The notes below the pieces were generated by a model that saw nothing but the letters and a program-made list of their open reading frames with translations, searched no databases and was not told the origin of the DNA. Below are positions 1 through 12,755 of a stretch of 64,000 nucleotides of DNA, one piece after another. Position 1 is the stretch's first letter. Every line of letters starts with the position of its first letter. The position numbers and the translations under genes were made by a program. The stretch spans positions 138,390,125 through 138,454,124 of the forward strand of contig NC_133897.1 of assembly GCF_964199755.1 (NCBI RefSeq), written 5' to 3'. The DNA comes from Larus michahellis (Eukaryota > Chordata > Aves > Charadriiformes > Laridae).

Positions 1-1522
1 TATAATCATCTCGCCTTCACTGCCGATGCACAGCAAAAGGATACTATTACGTTTGATATAGCTCCTTATTCTAAGGCATAACAACAGCCTGTGTCTGAAA
101 GCTGAAACTGGACAAATCGAATTGAGGTACACTCCCTGAGCGAGTGAGATTAATAAAGACTGACAGAAATTTTCTGTATCTTGTTTCCAAGTCAGTACCG
201 GTTATTTTTTTGTCATCTTCATGTCTCTGGAAGATACTTTTTAATCAAATTAAAATGATGCGTTCCACTTGCAGGTATTACCATGTGAAGCTGAATGATT
301 TAGGAAGTACAGAAATCTGGCCAGATTAATATCTTAACTTCTATGAATCTACTGCAGAAAACATACCCCTCGTGGTTTTCTTGAAGTCCCTGGTCCTGTC
401 TGTTTCTCGGTATGGAGTATCTGTTTCCATTTCATTATTTTTTCCAGAACTAGTTGTGTTTCACAAACGTCTTGCTGATAATCTGCATGTCTTTTCTTGT
501 TCTTCTGTAAATATGGGCAATCTAGTGGAAACCTTTCAATCTTACAGTTTTACAGTCATACGGTGTGTTTTCATTGAACCCCTCACCCAGTGTGAAGGAG
601 ATCATGATGCTTTAAAGGCACTTTTTGTTTTGGTGGTGATCCCACGCATTTTGGCACTGATTGTCACGCTGGATCTGGCTAGTCTGCCTGGTTTCCTTGA
701 GAATGAAACCACTTAAAAAAAAGAAAACAAAAAGAAAGAAAAAAATAAATTCAAATTGTGTAGTCTCTGCCAGAAACCTGAGCAAACTCGTGGGGAATTG
801 AATGTCTTGTAAAGAGAAAAGTGGCGTTGATGGGAAATGCAAACATTTCACAGCATGTGGTCTTGAAGAGCTCTTAGCATCTGCAGTATTTAATTTCCTA
901 CTGGGGATAGGATGTGATGTATCATCTGTTAAAGTCAATGGCTCTTATTTACTAAGTAGGAAAGATATTTTCCATCGTTGTCAGGTCACTGCACTCCAGT
1001 GCTGTTTTTTACAAGTGCCTTAGAAATGCCCTGTAAGGTATTCTGTACACATGTTGAACTGTCACACCGACCCTGCACTTGTGAACAGAATGCGCTTTGT
1101 GAGATGAGGGTAAAGGCATATATTAAACCACCTTCATCATATGAATTATTGCTAAGGGCAATAAAGCATTCCCCTTTTCAGCTTTCCTGGGTGGATAAAA
1201 CACTACTGGTAACTGAGCACCAAGCGGGGAACTGAACACAAATAAGGTACATACTTTTGGTAGATGTACTGGCTCTGTGAAGAAAACCAAGTGCACAATA
1301 ATACTTAGAGCTGTAAGGTTTCTGCCCATTAGCTCCATTTACTGCCAAAGCTGCTCATGCCCAGAAAAGCTGAAATATAAGAGTCAAACATCCCACCAGT
1401 ACCAGGCCTGAAAGCAAACCAAGGAGAGAGGCAGATTGACTCCTGTAGCAGTACTCTTCCAGAGTCTGGAAATACTTCGTGCTGTACTTTAAATCGATAA
1501 GAATGAAAATCATATATCACCC
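1..1522. other. Intergenic, no gene recognised
   Basis: Unique-looking AT-moderate DNA. Open frames up to about 117 codons occur on both strands but none resembles a known protein and none has exon-like flanks. By synteny this lies on the FABP-cluster side of IMPA1. Confidence 0.5.
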
Positions 1523-2096
1523 TGTCGTGGTTTAACCCTAGCTGGCAACTAGGACCATGCAGCCGCTCGCTCACTTCTGCGGTTGGGATGGGGAAGAGAA
1601 TCAGAAGAGTAAAAGTGAGAAAACTTGTTGGTTGAGATAAAGAGAGTTTGACGAGTAAAGCAAAAGCCGTGCACGCAAGCAAACCAAAACAAGGAATTCA
1701 TTCACCACTTCCCATTGGCAGGCAGGTGTTCAGCCATCCCCAGGAAAGCAGGGCTCCATCACACTTAACAGTTACCTGTGAAGACAAAGCCATCACTATG
1801 AATGTCCCCCCTTCCTTCTCCTTCCCCCAGCTTTATATACTGAGCATGACATCAAATGGTATGGAACATCCCTTTGGTCAGTTGGGGTCAGTTGTCCCAG
1901 CTGTGTCCCCTCCCAACTTCTTGTGCCACCCCTGCTCGATGGCAGGGCAGTGTGAGGAGCAGAAAAGGCCTTGAGTGCTAAACAACAATCAAAACCACCA
2001 GTGCACTATCACACTATTCCCACCCCAAATCCAAAACATAGCACTAGACCAGCTGCTAGTAAGAAAGTTAACTTCATATTGACTGAAACCACCTCA
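1523..2096 (+). mobile_element. Solo LTR of an avian endogenous retrovirus
   Basis: The block opens with TGTCGTGGTTTAACCC, the recognisable start of an LTR family that is abundant in bird genomes, and continues through the typical internal stretches: a CCGCTCGCTCACTTC-like segment, a GGTGTTCAGCCATCC segment and a TTTATATACTGAGCATGACATCA segment holding the TATA-like promoter. It ends near a CA dinucleotide at about 2096. No matching second LTR or internal coding region flanks it, so it is read as a solo LTR left by LTR-LTR recombination. Exact ends are uncertain because I could not find a clear target-site duplication. The family assignment (class II, ERVK-like) is from memory of the family and is less certain than the LTR call. 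Confidence 0.75.
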
Positions 2097-4059
2097 GGTG
2101 GCTGAATCTTGTTATCCTCCCCTGAGATGCTGCTCACCTGAGAAGGTGAATCGGCAGCACATATTGTTGCTGTATGGCATTCCCCTGCACCTTACAATCA
2201 ACCCATCCTGTTTCACAACGAAATGAGAAAGGATCATAAAAGTTTAGCATAATAGTCAATCTTGTGTCAGAGAAGCCAGATTTTCATATGGATTTGGTGC
2301 TCAGAAAAAAATGACAGTAGCTTTAGAAGCCAAAAGTGCTGAAAAACAGCAAAATACAGCATCCTGCTAATTCCTGGGGTGGTACCAACTGAGTTATTGC
2401 CGGGTTGCCTGATGATAAAAGAAACAGGAAACTTCAACCTGAACTTGCGCCCCAGCTGCCTGTGTGGTCCAAGGCTGAAAACAGCCAAAGTCACTACTTG
2501 CACTACATGCCATAGACACAGACGTGTGAATGTTGCCTGATGAAGATGCTGTATGTGACTGCTCTGCCCGCGGACTTGAGGGTTTTTACACTGCAAAGAA
2601 GTCCCTGCAGACCAGCACACAGCTGTAGCACACACTTGTATCTACCTGGCCATGCACCTGCTCAATCAAAACTTCTCCCAAGCTGATTGAGGATGAAAAG
2701 CAAGCCTGAAGGAAAAATCCAGGAATTCCCAGAGCTGCTACTAAGCAAGCTGAAACAACTCCACTTGATCAATCTCACGAAAAATATTTGCAGTGTTCAT
2801 ACCTCTGTGCCCTCTGTGGAAAGCTTTTAGGAACCTACTCCAGAGACTGGCCTGCCATGGCTCCTTTTTGGTTTTTTTTTTTGTTGCTTTTCTTTCCAGC
2901 AGTGGCTTTTCAAAAGTGGGAGATGGGCAATAATATAATGCATAATGTATAATTCCTGCTATGGCAAGTGCCATTCTGTCTGTGGTTTGATGAGGTCTTT
3001 TCTTGAGTGTTGCTGGCACATTCTGAACTCTATCTGGTTGGCTTGCTCAGGGCTGGATAAAGATGTCTTACAGAGAACAGTTTTACAAGTATTTTTTATG
3101 CAAACATCAAAGATTTTACAGTTCATAAAAACTGAGACAAAACGATCTCTTCAGACTTCATGTCTTACAAAGACAAGTCTGAAGGGAGGACCATCACAAG
3201 AAAATCTTACTAGAAGACCCCCAAGCAGGTTCTGTTACACCTCTAAGACAGAAAAGTTTCTCAAGAATGATTAATGGAAAGCGGTTGTGTGCTTAAGATG
3301 GGGCAGCTCAGTGGTCAGGGAACACCTACCAGAACCAGCTGGATTTGGGAAATTATTACTGAACAGGCATACCTCAGGGTAGAAAGTGTCTGAGATAAAC
3401 TGTAAATGCCTCGATATTAGATTGCAAGAGCATTGCAAAAGAGAAAAGAACCAACAACAAACCCCCCCAAAACTAATTCACTTGTTTCTAGAAACTGAAG
3501 AACAAGGGCCTCTGCTCTTATCTTCTGTGTCTTCTTCCAAATGCTGGCTCTTTTGAATTTGGTATTTAAATGGATTTTCATTAAAACTTTGTTTCTTAGC
3601 TTTCTAGATGCTAAATTTTATCATTTTGATTAGTCTCTTGAATTCATTTTTCTCACGGGAAACAAAAAATTATCATTAAGGTATTAAACCCTAGCTTATT
3701 TTTAACACTATTTCTGTGATAAAGACGCCACCTTTAGCAAAACTGCTTGAGTTAGAAGACGGACAGATGGGTTATTAGTAAGTGGATGTAATAGCAGAGA
3801 CTTGATACTCTTTTCTATGTGAAGCAGATTACACGGGCAGTTTCCTCACTAAATGGGTTACTCCCTGCAGTTCAATTTCCAGCCTTTTCCCAGTCTATTA
3901 TTCCTTCTTTCTCTTCAGGATATTCTATGTCTTCATAGTTATTGCCTTCTTATTCTTGCAAATAAGACAGTAAATTAATTCATCCCTTCTCTCCTATCCC
4001 TATTTCTTTTATTTCTATTTCAAAATGGTGTTGATAAGAGAAGTTTTAAAATTAATATC
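2097..4059. other. Intergenic, no gene recognised
   Basis: No coding exon, RNA gene or repeat could be supported. I looked here on the minus strand for exons 2 to 4 of the FABP-like gene whose exon 1 lies at 4161-4232, and found nothing convincing. Confidence 0.4.
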
Positions 4060-4147
4060 ATATATATACACTCACATATATATTTACATATATACTATAC
4101 ATCTATATGCATATATGTGTGTGTGCTCATATAAAAATATATATAAA
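4060..4147. repeat. AT/TATA microsatellite
   Basis: Interrupted (AT)n and (CATATA)n low-complexity tract. On the minus strand it starts 13 bases beyond the splice donor of the FABP-like exon, so it lies in what would have been its first intron. Confidence 0.85.
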
Positions 4148-4160
4148 AACCATGTCTCAC

Positions 4161-4232
4161 CTAGTTCTTCCATGTAGTTTTCAAATTTTTCACAAGAGGT
4201 TGATCTCAGATTCCCAAAAGATGATCGGTCAC
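4161..4232 (-). pseudogene. FABP12: Relic of FABP12-like exon 1 (fatty-acid-binding protein)
   Basis: Read on the minus strand, the 3' part encodes STSCEKFENYMEELG. It ends in a split glycine codon at a good donor (CTAG|GTGAGAC, junction at 4161/4160). FABP first exons end in just this way, with an ENFEDYMKELG-like segment, 73 coding bases and a phase-1 donor. Human FABP12 has a SISCENSEDYMKELG segment at this place, recalled from memory. The 5' part matches the FABP12 start only in another frame (VTDHLLG against MIDQLQG). The block is therefore broken twice: GTG stands where the start ATG should be (4230-4232), and one base is missing after the GGA codon, making the exon 72 bases instead of 73. 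Strand and position next to IMPA1 match mammalian FABP12. Exons 2 to 4 were not found. It could be another FABP paralogue, but the neighbourhood favours FABP12. Confidence 0.62.
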
Positions 4233-5610
4233 CTTTCTGTACGCAGTGAAGTGCTGCTTCTGAAGGATAAGAAGACACAGCTGTTTTACTATCGTGATGC
4301 AAAGGAGAGTCCTTTGCAATCTGTCCCTACTTGTGTGACACACAGAAAACAGCACTTTTCTAGTGTATGATGACACGTGCCACTAAGCCAAGATTGAAGG
4401 AAAAAAGTACCTCAGAAGTCAACCTACAAGCCCTTTGCTTTCACATCCCAGTCTTCACAGCATTTCGCTTTTCCCATTCACAGCTGAGGAGGGTAAAGCA
4501 GCCTAGCTGAGCCTGAATGGAAGCAGCAGCTAGAACCAAACACAGGCAGGACCGCGTCTGCTTCCCACTTCTCCACGCTGTTCTCACAGGCATCGGGAGT
4601 CAAGTCTAGAAAGGTGATTTTGCAGTTTTGGAGGGATCCTGGTGACGCCGGTATGGCTTCCCAGAGGCAACAGATGCTCAGTGCTCCCACCAGTCCTTGT
4701 CGGAACATCCACAATAAGCAGGAAACATCAGAGGGAGAGAGGGCCGGTCACCTAGGGAGACATAGGGATACTTAGTAAATCTGAGTTTAAGATGTGGCAG
4801 ATGAAGGCTTAAGGCTAGCTTACAGTGATGCCAAAGAAAAAGATACGAGGAAGAAATGAGTGTTAAGAAGACGACAGGAATTTGTGGTTTTGAGAAGTTC
4901 ATTCCAAAGTGACGAAAGACCATTTCTGGAGCCTCTGAAAGACAAAATGGGGAGTGAGAGCTCGGGGGGAACTGGGGAGGAAGACACTGCAGTTGAAAAG
5001 GAGGTGAGGAGATTCAGGGATCTGCTAGAAGCGGAGAAGAGATGAGATCGCTTCTGGATGTTGGCAGCAAACAGAAAAGAAAATAACACAAGCATGAAGA
5101 GTTCTGGTCAAATAGTGAGTGACTGGGGGGGAGCTTGCCACATACAGCTTCACATACCCAGAGAAGAAACAGGATCTGGAAGTTATCCAGGCAGGATTCA
5201 AGGACTTCTCTGCATAGTTGCTGGAGATGATGTTGTTAAGGGCTGAAAGCTGTATATATGTTTAAATATTAACCAACCAACTGCCCCTGCCTCTTGCTGG
5301 TGCTACATGTTTCTGATCTGCAAGACCTATTTTTGAGCCTGCTTCTCCATTACAGCATCTGAGGGCTGGCGCTGGGTAACCCTACTAATGCCACTGGTCA
5401 CTGCAAAGCTGGGAGGCCACATCTCAAAGCAGTTGTCAGCATCTCAGCTGGTCCCACCAGGTTGTCTGGCCATACCCTGCACTGTGCACCACAGTGCTTC
5501 TTATTGTTGCCTTTTTTGCAATGTCCAGCCAGAAAGTGAGCAATGCAATCTTGGAACAAGATTCCTGTAGAGAAACTGAAGGAAAAATCAATTTTCTGGG
5601 TAGATGAACA
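4233..5610. other. Intergenic, no gene recognised
   Basis: Nothing supportable beyond chance open frames. The frame of the FABP-like exon stays open upstream to 4302 but without any protein similarity. Confidence 0.4.
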
Positions 5611-6232
5611 TAGGATCATAGAACTGCCTAGGTTGGAAGGGACCTTTCAGATCATCGAGTCCAACCATCAACCTAACTCTGACAAAAGCCATCACTAAAC
5701 TATATCTCTAAGCACTATGCCTACCCATCTTTTAAATACCTTCAGGGATGGTGACCAAACCACTTCCCTGGGCAGCCTGTTCCAATGCTTAATAACCCTT
5801 TCAGTGTAAATATTTTTCCTAATATCCAGTCTAAACCTCCCCTGGCTCAACTTGAGGCCACTTCGTCTTGTCCTATCACCTGTTACCTGGGAGAAGAGAC
5901 CAACCACTACCTGGCTACAACCTCCTTTCAGGTAGTTGTAGAGAGCGACAAGGTCTCCCCTCAGCCTCCTCTTCTCCAGGCTGAACAACCCCAGCTCCCT
6001 CAGCTGCTCCTCATAAGACGTGTTCTCCAGACCCCTCACCAGCTTCATTGCCCTTCTCTGGACCTTCTCCAGCACCTCAATGTCTTTTTTTGTGGTGAGG
6101 GGGCCAAAACTGGACACAGTACTCGAGGTGGGGCCTCACCAGTGCTGAGTAGAGGGGATGATCACTTCCCTAGTGCTACTCACCACCCTGATCCTGATAC
6201 AGGCCAGGATGGTGTTGGCCTTCTTGCTTTCT
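5611..6232 (-). mobile_element. CR1 retrotransposon, 5'-truncated
   Basis: The 3' tail is at low coordinates (ATCATAGAACTGCCTAGGTTGGAAGGGACC), so the element runs on the minus strand. Between 6117 and 5695 a 140-codon frame stays open and matches the C-terminal end of the CR1 ORF2 protein, with segments [30 protein letters not shown] and [10 protein letters not shown]. The endonuclease and most of the reverse transcriptase are missing, the usual 5' truncation of CR1. The boundary on the high side is approximate. Confidence 0.92.
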
Positions 6233-9200
6233 GTTGCTTAGGTCCTTCCTGGGTGTTAGAAGCAGCGGCTCATTTTGTGACCCTTTACCACCATCATGTG
6301 ATTGTTTTTCCAACTGTTTCACTTCCTGCAGGTCATCTAGCAAAGCACACAGCATTTTAAAATTGATTCCTATTTAACTCCTGCTGGATGAAAATAAATG
6401 AGTCGTCCCATTAATTGTTTTAGAATTTGACAAAAGCCTTCATGTTTTTAGAGTGGCTTATTCCAATAGGGAGGTAATATCTTTCATTAAACCAACTGAA
6501 ATCATTGAGAACAAACACACTTTTGCTCACATAAGGCTTTTCCTCAGATCTGAAATGGACATAATGGTCTGGAAAAGTAAGGTTTTCCTGTGCTATGCAG
6601 CACAGTAGGAAAATACTGTTTTCTTGGAGTGACCTTGAAAGGTTTTTTGGACAGGCCAAACTTGTCTCTGTGTAAAATCTGAGATGATGCCGCAGGTGAA
6701 CGTAGCCCGCCACCTTGGAGGTTTAGGAAGCTTTGTAAGACCTGTGGCTGGGGAGAGGGAGGGCAGGTGGCCCCCTTCTCAATCCATTGTGCAACGCAAG
6801 AACACCCATGCAGGGCTTGTGCCCAAAGTTATAGGCTATGATGTAAGCAACTGGGGGTGACGTAAGCAGTTACAACTACTAAAACAGATTAACACTTCCT
6901 ACTGAAAGACGATTGTCCTGTGACTCTCTGTGAAAGGACCTGGGAAACTCAGGTGCATTGAAGCTTAATCCCAATGAGACGCATCCCACTACAGCCATTA
7001 CTGGCCGATTATTCAAGCTACCAATGTGTTATTTCTGCTGGGCAGTTCTCCATGCCCTTACCATTCCCCTAATCTTCTTTTCACTAAATCCTGTTCCAAA
7101 CTATTACTGAAGAGAGAAAGTGGTACTGGGTAGAGCAGGATTAAAATACTGATCTTCTCAATGAGCTGAGACTCAAGAAAATGAAGGTATTTCACAAATA
7201 TAAAAGCCATTAAGGCTTAGATTTACTTCTGCTGAATAGGATTAAAAAGAATTTGACAACCTGCTAATGATTCACTAAAGCTTTCCTCCCCAACACATTA
7301 CCCTGGACAAGCACGTAATATAAGGAATTGCAGAAACCTATTGAAGAAATTCAAGAGTACTCTGGGTCTGAAGTTTTAAAACGAATCCTTGACTGGGGAG
7401 AGAGCGAGAGTCACGGACTTAGTGTATAAAAAACACTGAATATTGCGCAGTGGTGGATAAAGCTTTGTGATGTGGTGAAAACTTGTTATTCAAGATGACA
7501 CTCTTTAAATGGCGGTTTTATCATCCCTAGGGCATAACAGTCCAAAAACTGCTTCCCACACCTTCACAAGATATGTGCAATTTGCCCTTGATAACATACC
7601 TGGAAAAATATGCTCACCTTCCAGTACCTGATGGGAGCCTTACGTGTGCAGGCAGGGCTGGCTGATAAAAGTCTCACATGTGCCAGCAAGGCCAGCAGAT
7701 TGCTGCCACAGCATTTTCTTCCCAGGCAAATGAATTTTTTTTTTTTTTAAAATGCAGCAGGTGCCTTGCTAAGAAAAGCAATGCAAGCTATGTGCCAAAG
7801 CCCTGACAGGAATTAATGATAGAAATAGCTTGCATCTGGGTGGCTTCACCTTTGGTAAGTGCAACTGTGCTCTGGAAGTCTTGCAACTGATAAGAGTGAC
7901 TGGCTGTGAATTAAAAAAATAAGAGCGAAAAAAAAAGAAAAAAGGGTACCTTACAATTTATCTTCCTTAACAAAACAGGATTTATCATGCTGTGAGCAAC
8001 AACAGAGCAAGCACTTCTTGCCTTCACAGAAGGAGATGTGCAATTCTGTTACAACACAGATGCTGATGCTTTCTGCTATTCAGTTTATTTTTCTCCATAT
8101 CAGCTGTTCTGTGGTATCATAAAATGGTTTTGCAAAGCATCCAAAACCAGTCAAAGCACTATAATAACTCTGACCTTTCTTACAGCTTTCTTTTCTTTAA
8201 AATATTTTTTCTAAGAAATGTGACTGTTTTCTGATGCCATCAGTTTTGGTGGTATTCCCCGTAGTATCTGCACAGAATATCTCTAGTCTGCTATCACTGT
8301 TGTCAGTTAATGGGTTTCCCAGCATTGCTCAACATTTAATAGGTTTCCTCAAGTCCCATGAGAGACAGACATTTTCATCTAAATTCTGAGTTTCTAGCTT
8401 TGATGACCAGGAAAAAAAAGACCCTGAAACCACGTACTCAAAAAGAAATAACACCTAATTTATTGATTCAATGTACGCATATTTTAAATCAGCTCATGGG
8501 GGTTTTTTGTTTTTGTTTTAAATGTTGGGGACTGACTACACTGAGTTTCCATTTATTTATTTATTTATTTGTTTGTTTGTATATTTATTTATTTATAGTG
8601 TGCCTAATCAGAGTTAGGTGTTGATGGACTGACTGACTATGCCTTTGCTAATATCAGCTGTGTGATGCCACCAACTAAAGAGGAGACCTAGTCTCCTCTG
8701 CCTTGACCATCTGGAGACTGTTAATTTCTGCTGATCCAAAACCACAGAGATGCCTAAGAGAGTGGCAGGGTTTGTAAGGACAATAACAGTGTTTACAGAC
8801 CAGCTGATCTGTAGGGAAAAAATGGACAAGCCTCTGAGCACACCAGCTCTTCCAAGGTTGTCTTTGCTTTTCAGCCTTCTATGTACGCAGGACTGCAGGT
8901 GCATCAGCCCTGGGGGCTACTGCCCATGAGGCAAAACCCACGTGTGGTCACCCTCTGCCTAAAATCACCCAAACTCTAATGGCAGCCCCAAAGCTTGCAG
9001 AGATTCACCAGTCTGTCCATGAGTTCCGCAGGCTGTAGCAAGCTCCTAGCGAGCTGGATTGCTCACTTTTCCTTGGAGAGCTCCCTGTCAGGCATTAGGG
9101 CTGGTAATGACAAGGAATCATGCAGGCAAATTAGGTGTCATCTCCCAGCCACTCACAGCATGGTGGTGCTGCCATCCTGAACAGTTATGGTGCCCAATGG

Positions 9201-12200
9201 TGCCAGAAGCATTGGCCACCTGTATTATTGCTACGGTACTCATGATCCTGGCCTTTTGTCCTTTCCTGGCTTCCCCAGGCTACACTCGTGCACGGCACCT
9301 CACTCCCTTCACCCATCACCGTGTGGTGTTGCAGCCTCTTCTGCAGAGTGAGGTCTCCTGAGGACAGGTCCCAGCTCCAGAGGCAGATCTGGTGGGCTGG
9401 TAATGGGAACAAGCTGAGCAGGCAGGATGCCCTACCCACAGGACCTGTAATCTTACGGATCCATTTTCCAAGAAACTTTAAAGTTAGTAGTGATACAGCA
9501 ATACTTTTCTGATATCATCATTATGGCAGATTCAAATGGATCTCTCACCTTCATACATTGTGCATGTCTATGCATACACAAATAGCTTGGTGAGTTATTT
9601 GAGAAACACTTCCCAGGCTCTTTAAACTTGACCTTCTCTTTCTGCATGAAAAGTAAAACTACAGGGCCCAAGTTACTGCTCTCTAATTTGGTCCACTAAA
9701 GGGAGAGGGACTTTTGCATTTCAGAGATAATCTGTGGCAGAGCACTCAGCAAACAGAAAAAAATAAAACCGAAACTAAAGTTCACCTGTCTCTCACCTCC
9801 ACACTTCTATCACCATGCCCTAAAATGAGATAGCCTTAAAAATAAACTCGATTTGAATTATATAATTTGGTTCCTTTCCATTTACGTCCGGGTCTTCAGA
9901 AAGTTCTTAATTTCTCTGCATCTAGGAGAGTGAGAAACGCTCTTCAGACAGAAGCTGTAAGTCTAGTGCAATTTCTTGGCTGCTGACTCTGGGTTTTGGG
10001 GGGAAAAAAACAGGTCTTCAAAACCAAGAAAGAAAGCACACAAATTTATGAAACACTCTGCAGCTTGGGATAAGTGCACAGTTAGCTGTACTGTGGCCAT
10101 AAGAAAAGAGAGCATCTTTTCATGAAGCCCAGTGATGCTGTAAGACTGATGGCTTAGGTAGGAAAAAGGGGGTTTGCTTTTTCTTGATAAAGGTGTATGT
10201 TATTGTCAAACTGACATACAGAAACAAGTAGCAAAAGCAACGGAAAGCCACTAGAGAAAGGGCCCAGCTCACTATGGATAAATTAGAAAACAGCTGAACA
10301 GGGGAAAGGCCTCTATGAACAGCGTGAACAGCAGCCATCACGCTGAGTGCGGGCTGGCTGGTCCAGGCAGAGCACACACAGCTAAAGGTGAACTCGGGTG
10401 TGATTTATTTTGCCATTTATTGATGTCAGTAAGTTTCACAAGTACCTAAAATTGAAGCGTCTAAACTCAGGGGGCTCCTCATCTCTGCCTTCGTCTTACA
10501 CACTAATACTACTGACCATCCATCACACTCAGCATCACCCACTTGTAATTAGCCAGTTTGTAGCCAGGAGCAACAACAGATTTTAACAGCATTTTTAGGG
10601 GAATCTTTTCCTAAAAATAGCAGAGGCCCAAAGATCTTACCCAGTAATCTTTCCCTCTCCTTTTTGGCTCCAAAATATGGTTTGTATGCAGCAGAACATT
10701 GTCAGACAGGAAGGCTGAGACAGCTGGCTTCTACAATGCCCTGCAGCTTTTCAGCTAGGTCATTAGTCTTAAAAGAAGGAGGCCTTGGTGTGCCAAATTA
10801 GGGGTAGAGAGTAATTTAACCTGGGTTTCCCGTTTCAAACTATTCCAGTTATGGAGATTCTAGATTCCTCACCAGTTGTTTTCTAGCACGAGCAAGAAGT
10901 GATCTGACTCTAGGAAAGGAAATGGTCTTTGACTGGATGGATCAGCCTTTCCCTGACCTGGGTAAAAATCAGGTAGAGCTGAGCTGTGTGGGGCTTCTTC
11001 CACTGCTTGCCTACTTTGCGTTTCTTCCAACAATGTTTAGTTGCTCTTCTTTCCATGTGCTGGCTTTTGTGAGTGCTGGTCCTATGGGCCTACCATTCCC
11101 CCGACTCTTTGCTCCTATCTCCCTCAGCTCCCTCATAAAGGAAGGAGACGTGGGCAGGCAGCTGGAGAGAAGATACAACCTGCTCTGGGCAGCTGGGGTC
11201 AGGGTCCCTGGAGCCTGCTGGAGCATGCATTGGTCACCTTGTCAAGGTGTGCGCTCATGTTTCTGTGTATGACAGTTCCTACTTTGCAACTGGGATCCTA
11301 TTCCTCCATTTGCTCACTGAGCATCCTTGAGCCCTCTCAACCCCCCAGCTGTGGAATCCAGCTGTCCCAGAATACTCATAAAATTCCAGTTTTGAGAATT
11401 TTTCAACTGAGCACGACCTTGGTCAAAGTATGTTGTTGGGTTTGGTTTTTTTTCACAGAAACATCTTTTTACTCCTTTCCTGTATTGCGGAGCAGGTAGA
11501 GTGTTTGATTGCGTTACGAAACGCCTGGGCTGGGCCGCTTGCATTTTGCTGCAAACGTGGCTGAGCATGGAGGGAGAACGTCCAAAAAAGCTGAGATCAG
11601 AAATCAGCAGGTCTTGTTTTAACAAGCCAGTTGAATTCGTTACAGGCTTTTTGCTGAGCGTGCAAGCAGAAACAAAGCAGAAAGAACTTCAGCGCCCAAG
11701 TGGTGCAACTGCTCTCAGCTCTACAGGTCAGGATGATTAAACCTGCTAGACTGAAATCTGAAGAAGCAAATGGGACACCTTCGGCTCTCTTTATGAACGT
11801 CTAACAACAATTTTTCCCACATTCTGGTGGACAAAAAACAAATTGCTGCATCTGGTGCAGCGTATGGCCTAAAAAGCACGATTTTGTGTATATGGCCTCA
11901 ATTCTAGCATTTTGTTAGAGGTTTAACTAACTCCATAATTAATACCTAAGCTTCTGATGGTGCTGCCATTAGAGATGTTGGACTCATTTGACTGCTGTAG
12001 TAGTGATGCATATTAACGATTAGAGGACCTCTCCGTTCCCTCCCGGTGCCAATGCAGATAATGAGAAGCCTACTACTACCTATTGCTGTAAATATTTATA
12101 CATCTTCCAGCTCTACAGCAAGCCCAAGGATAATGAAAGTAGATTCTGTTTCCCTCTTCTAAGTGTCTTTATGCTTATCATTTAAGCAAAATTTTGGCTT

Positions 12201-12369
12201 CTTCTTCCATATTCGTCTGCTTTTTATATTCAGATACTGTCCCAGGGATCTACCAGTCTCCTGAGGCAGAGCAGCAAAGGAGAACAATGTTCTAAAGTTT
12301 TTAATTAGTTGGATTTTCTTCCAGTTGCAAACATATCCTGTCACATCTGCATCTGTTTTGTATCTTATC
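6233..12369. other. Intergenic, no gene recognised
   Basis: About 6 kb with no exon, RNA or transposon I can name, apart from the microsatellite at 8551-8596. Open frames near 8.6-9.5 kb and 10.9-11.7 kb overlap on both strands and show no familiar motif. Confidence 0.4.
8551..8596. repeat. (TTTA)n/(TTTG)n microsatellite
   Basis: Runs of TTTA, then TTTG, then TTTA units. Simple repeat. Confidence 0.9.
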
Positions 12370-12755
12370 ACAGAAGTACAGACAATATGGCTGGAAAGGA
12401 CCTTGAGAGGTCATTGTCCCTGCAGCGACGATCACTGACATCTGATTTCTGATGCGTATCTGCATAACCTGCTCTTGACAACTTGCAAGTAGCTATTTCC
12501 CAATCTCTCTGAGATTTTTTTTTCTAATGAGAATTAATCTTTCTTGCTGCAGTTGAAGTCTATTATTTCTTGTTCTGTCATCACTGAATGTTTATTCCTT
12601 TACTTTTTGCAGCAGCTGCCTGAGAATTTTGGGTAATACTAAGTATCCCCTCAGTTCTCTCATCTCTGTTTAACAACCTTCCTTCTTCAAAGCCCAAGTC
12701 TTCCAGGTGCCTGATCCTTCCTGTTGCCTTTTTCTGAACTCCACTGACAAACGTT
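12370..12755 (-). mobile_element. Old, diverged CR1 fragment
   Basis: The low-coordinate end carries a degraded CR1 3' tail (GGCTGGAAAGGACCTTGAGAGGTCA). The stretch up to about 12750 has the CR1 order of segments in reverse, including TCTTCCAGGTGCCTGATCC. It is far more diverged than the copies at 5.6 kb and 42.5 kb, so it is an older insertion. Confidence 0.6.

Noticed and set aside
3651-3760. Possible FABP exon 2 on the minus strand (SSFAKGG segment)
   Set aside because: Only a few scattered residues agree with the AKP-V-I pattern, and no acceptor or frame fits.
5785-6360. 191-codon plus-strand frame
   Set aside because: Antisense of a CR1 ORF2 remnant.
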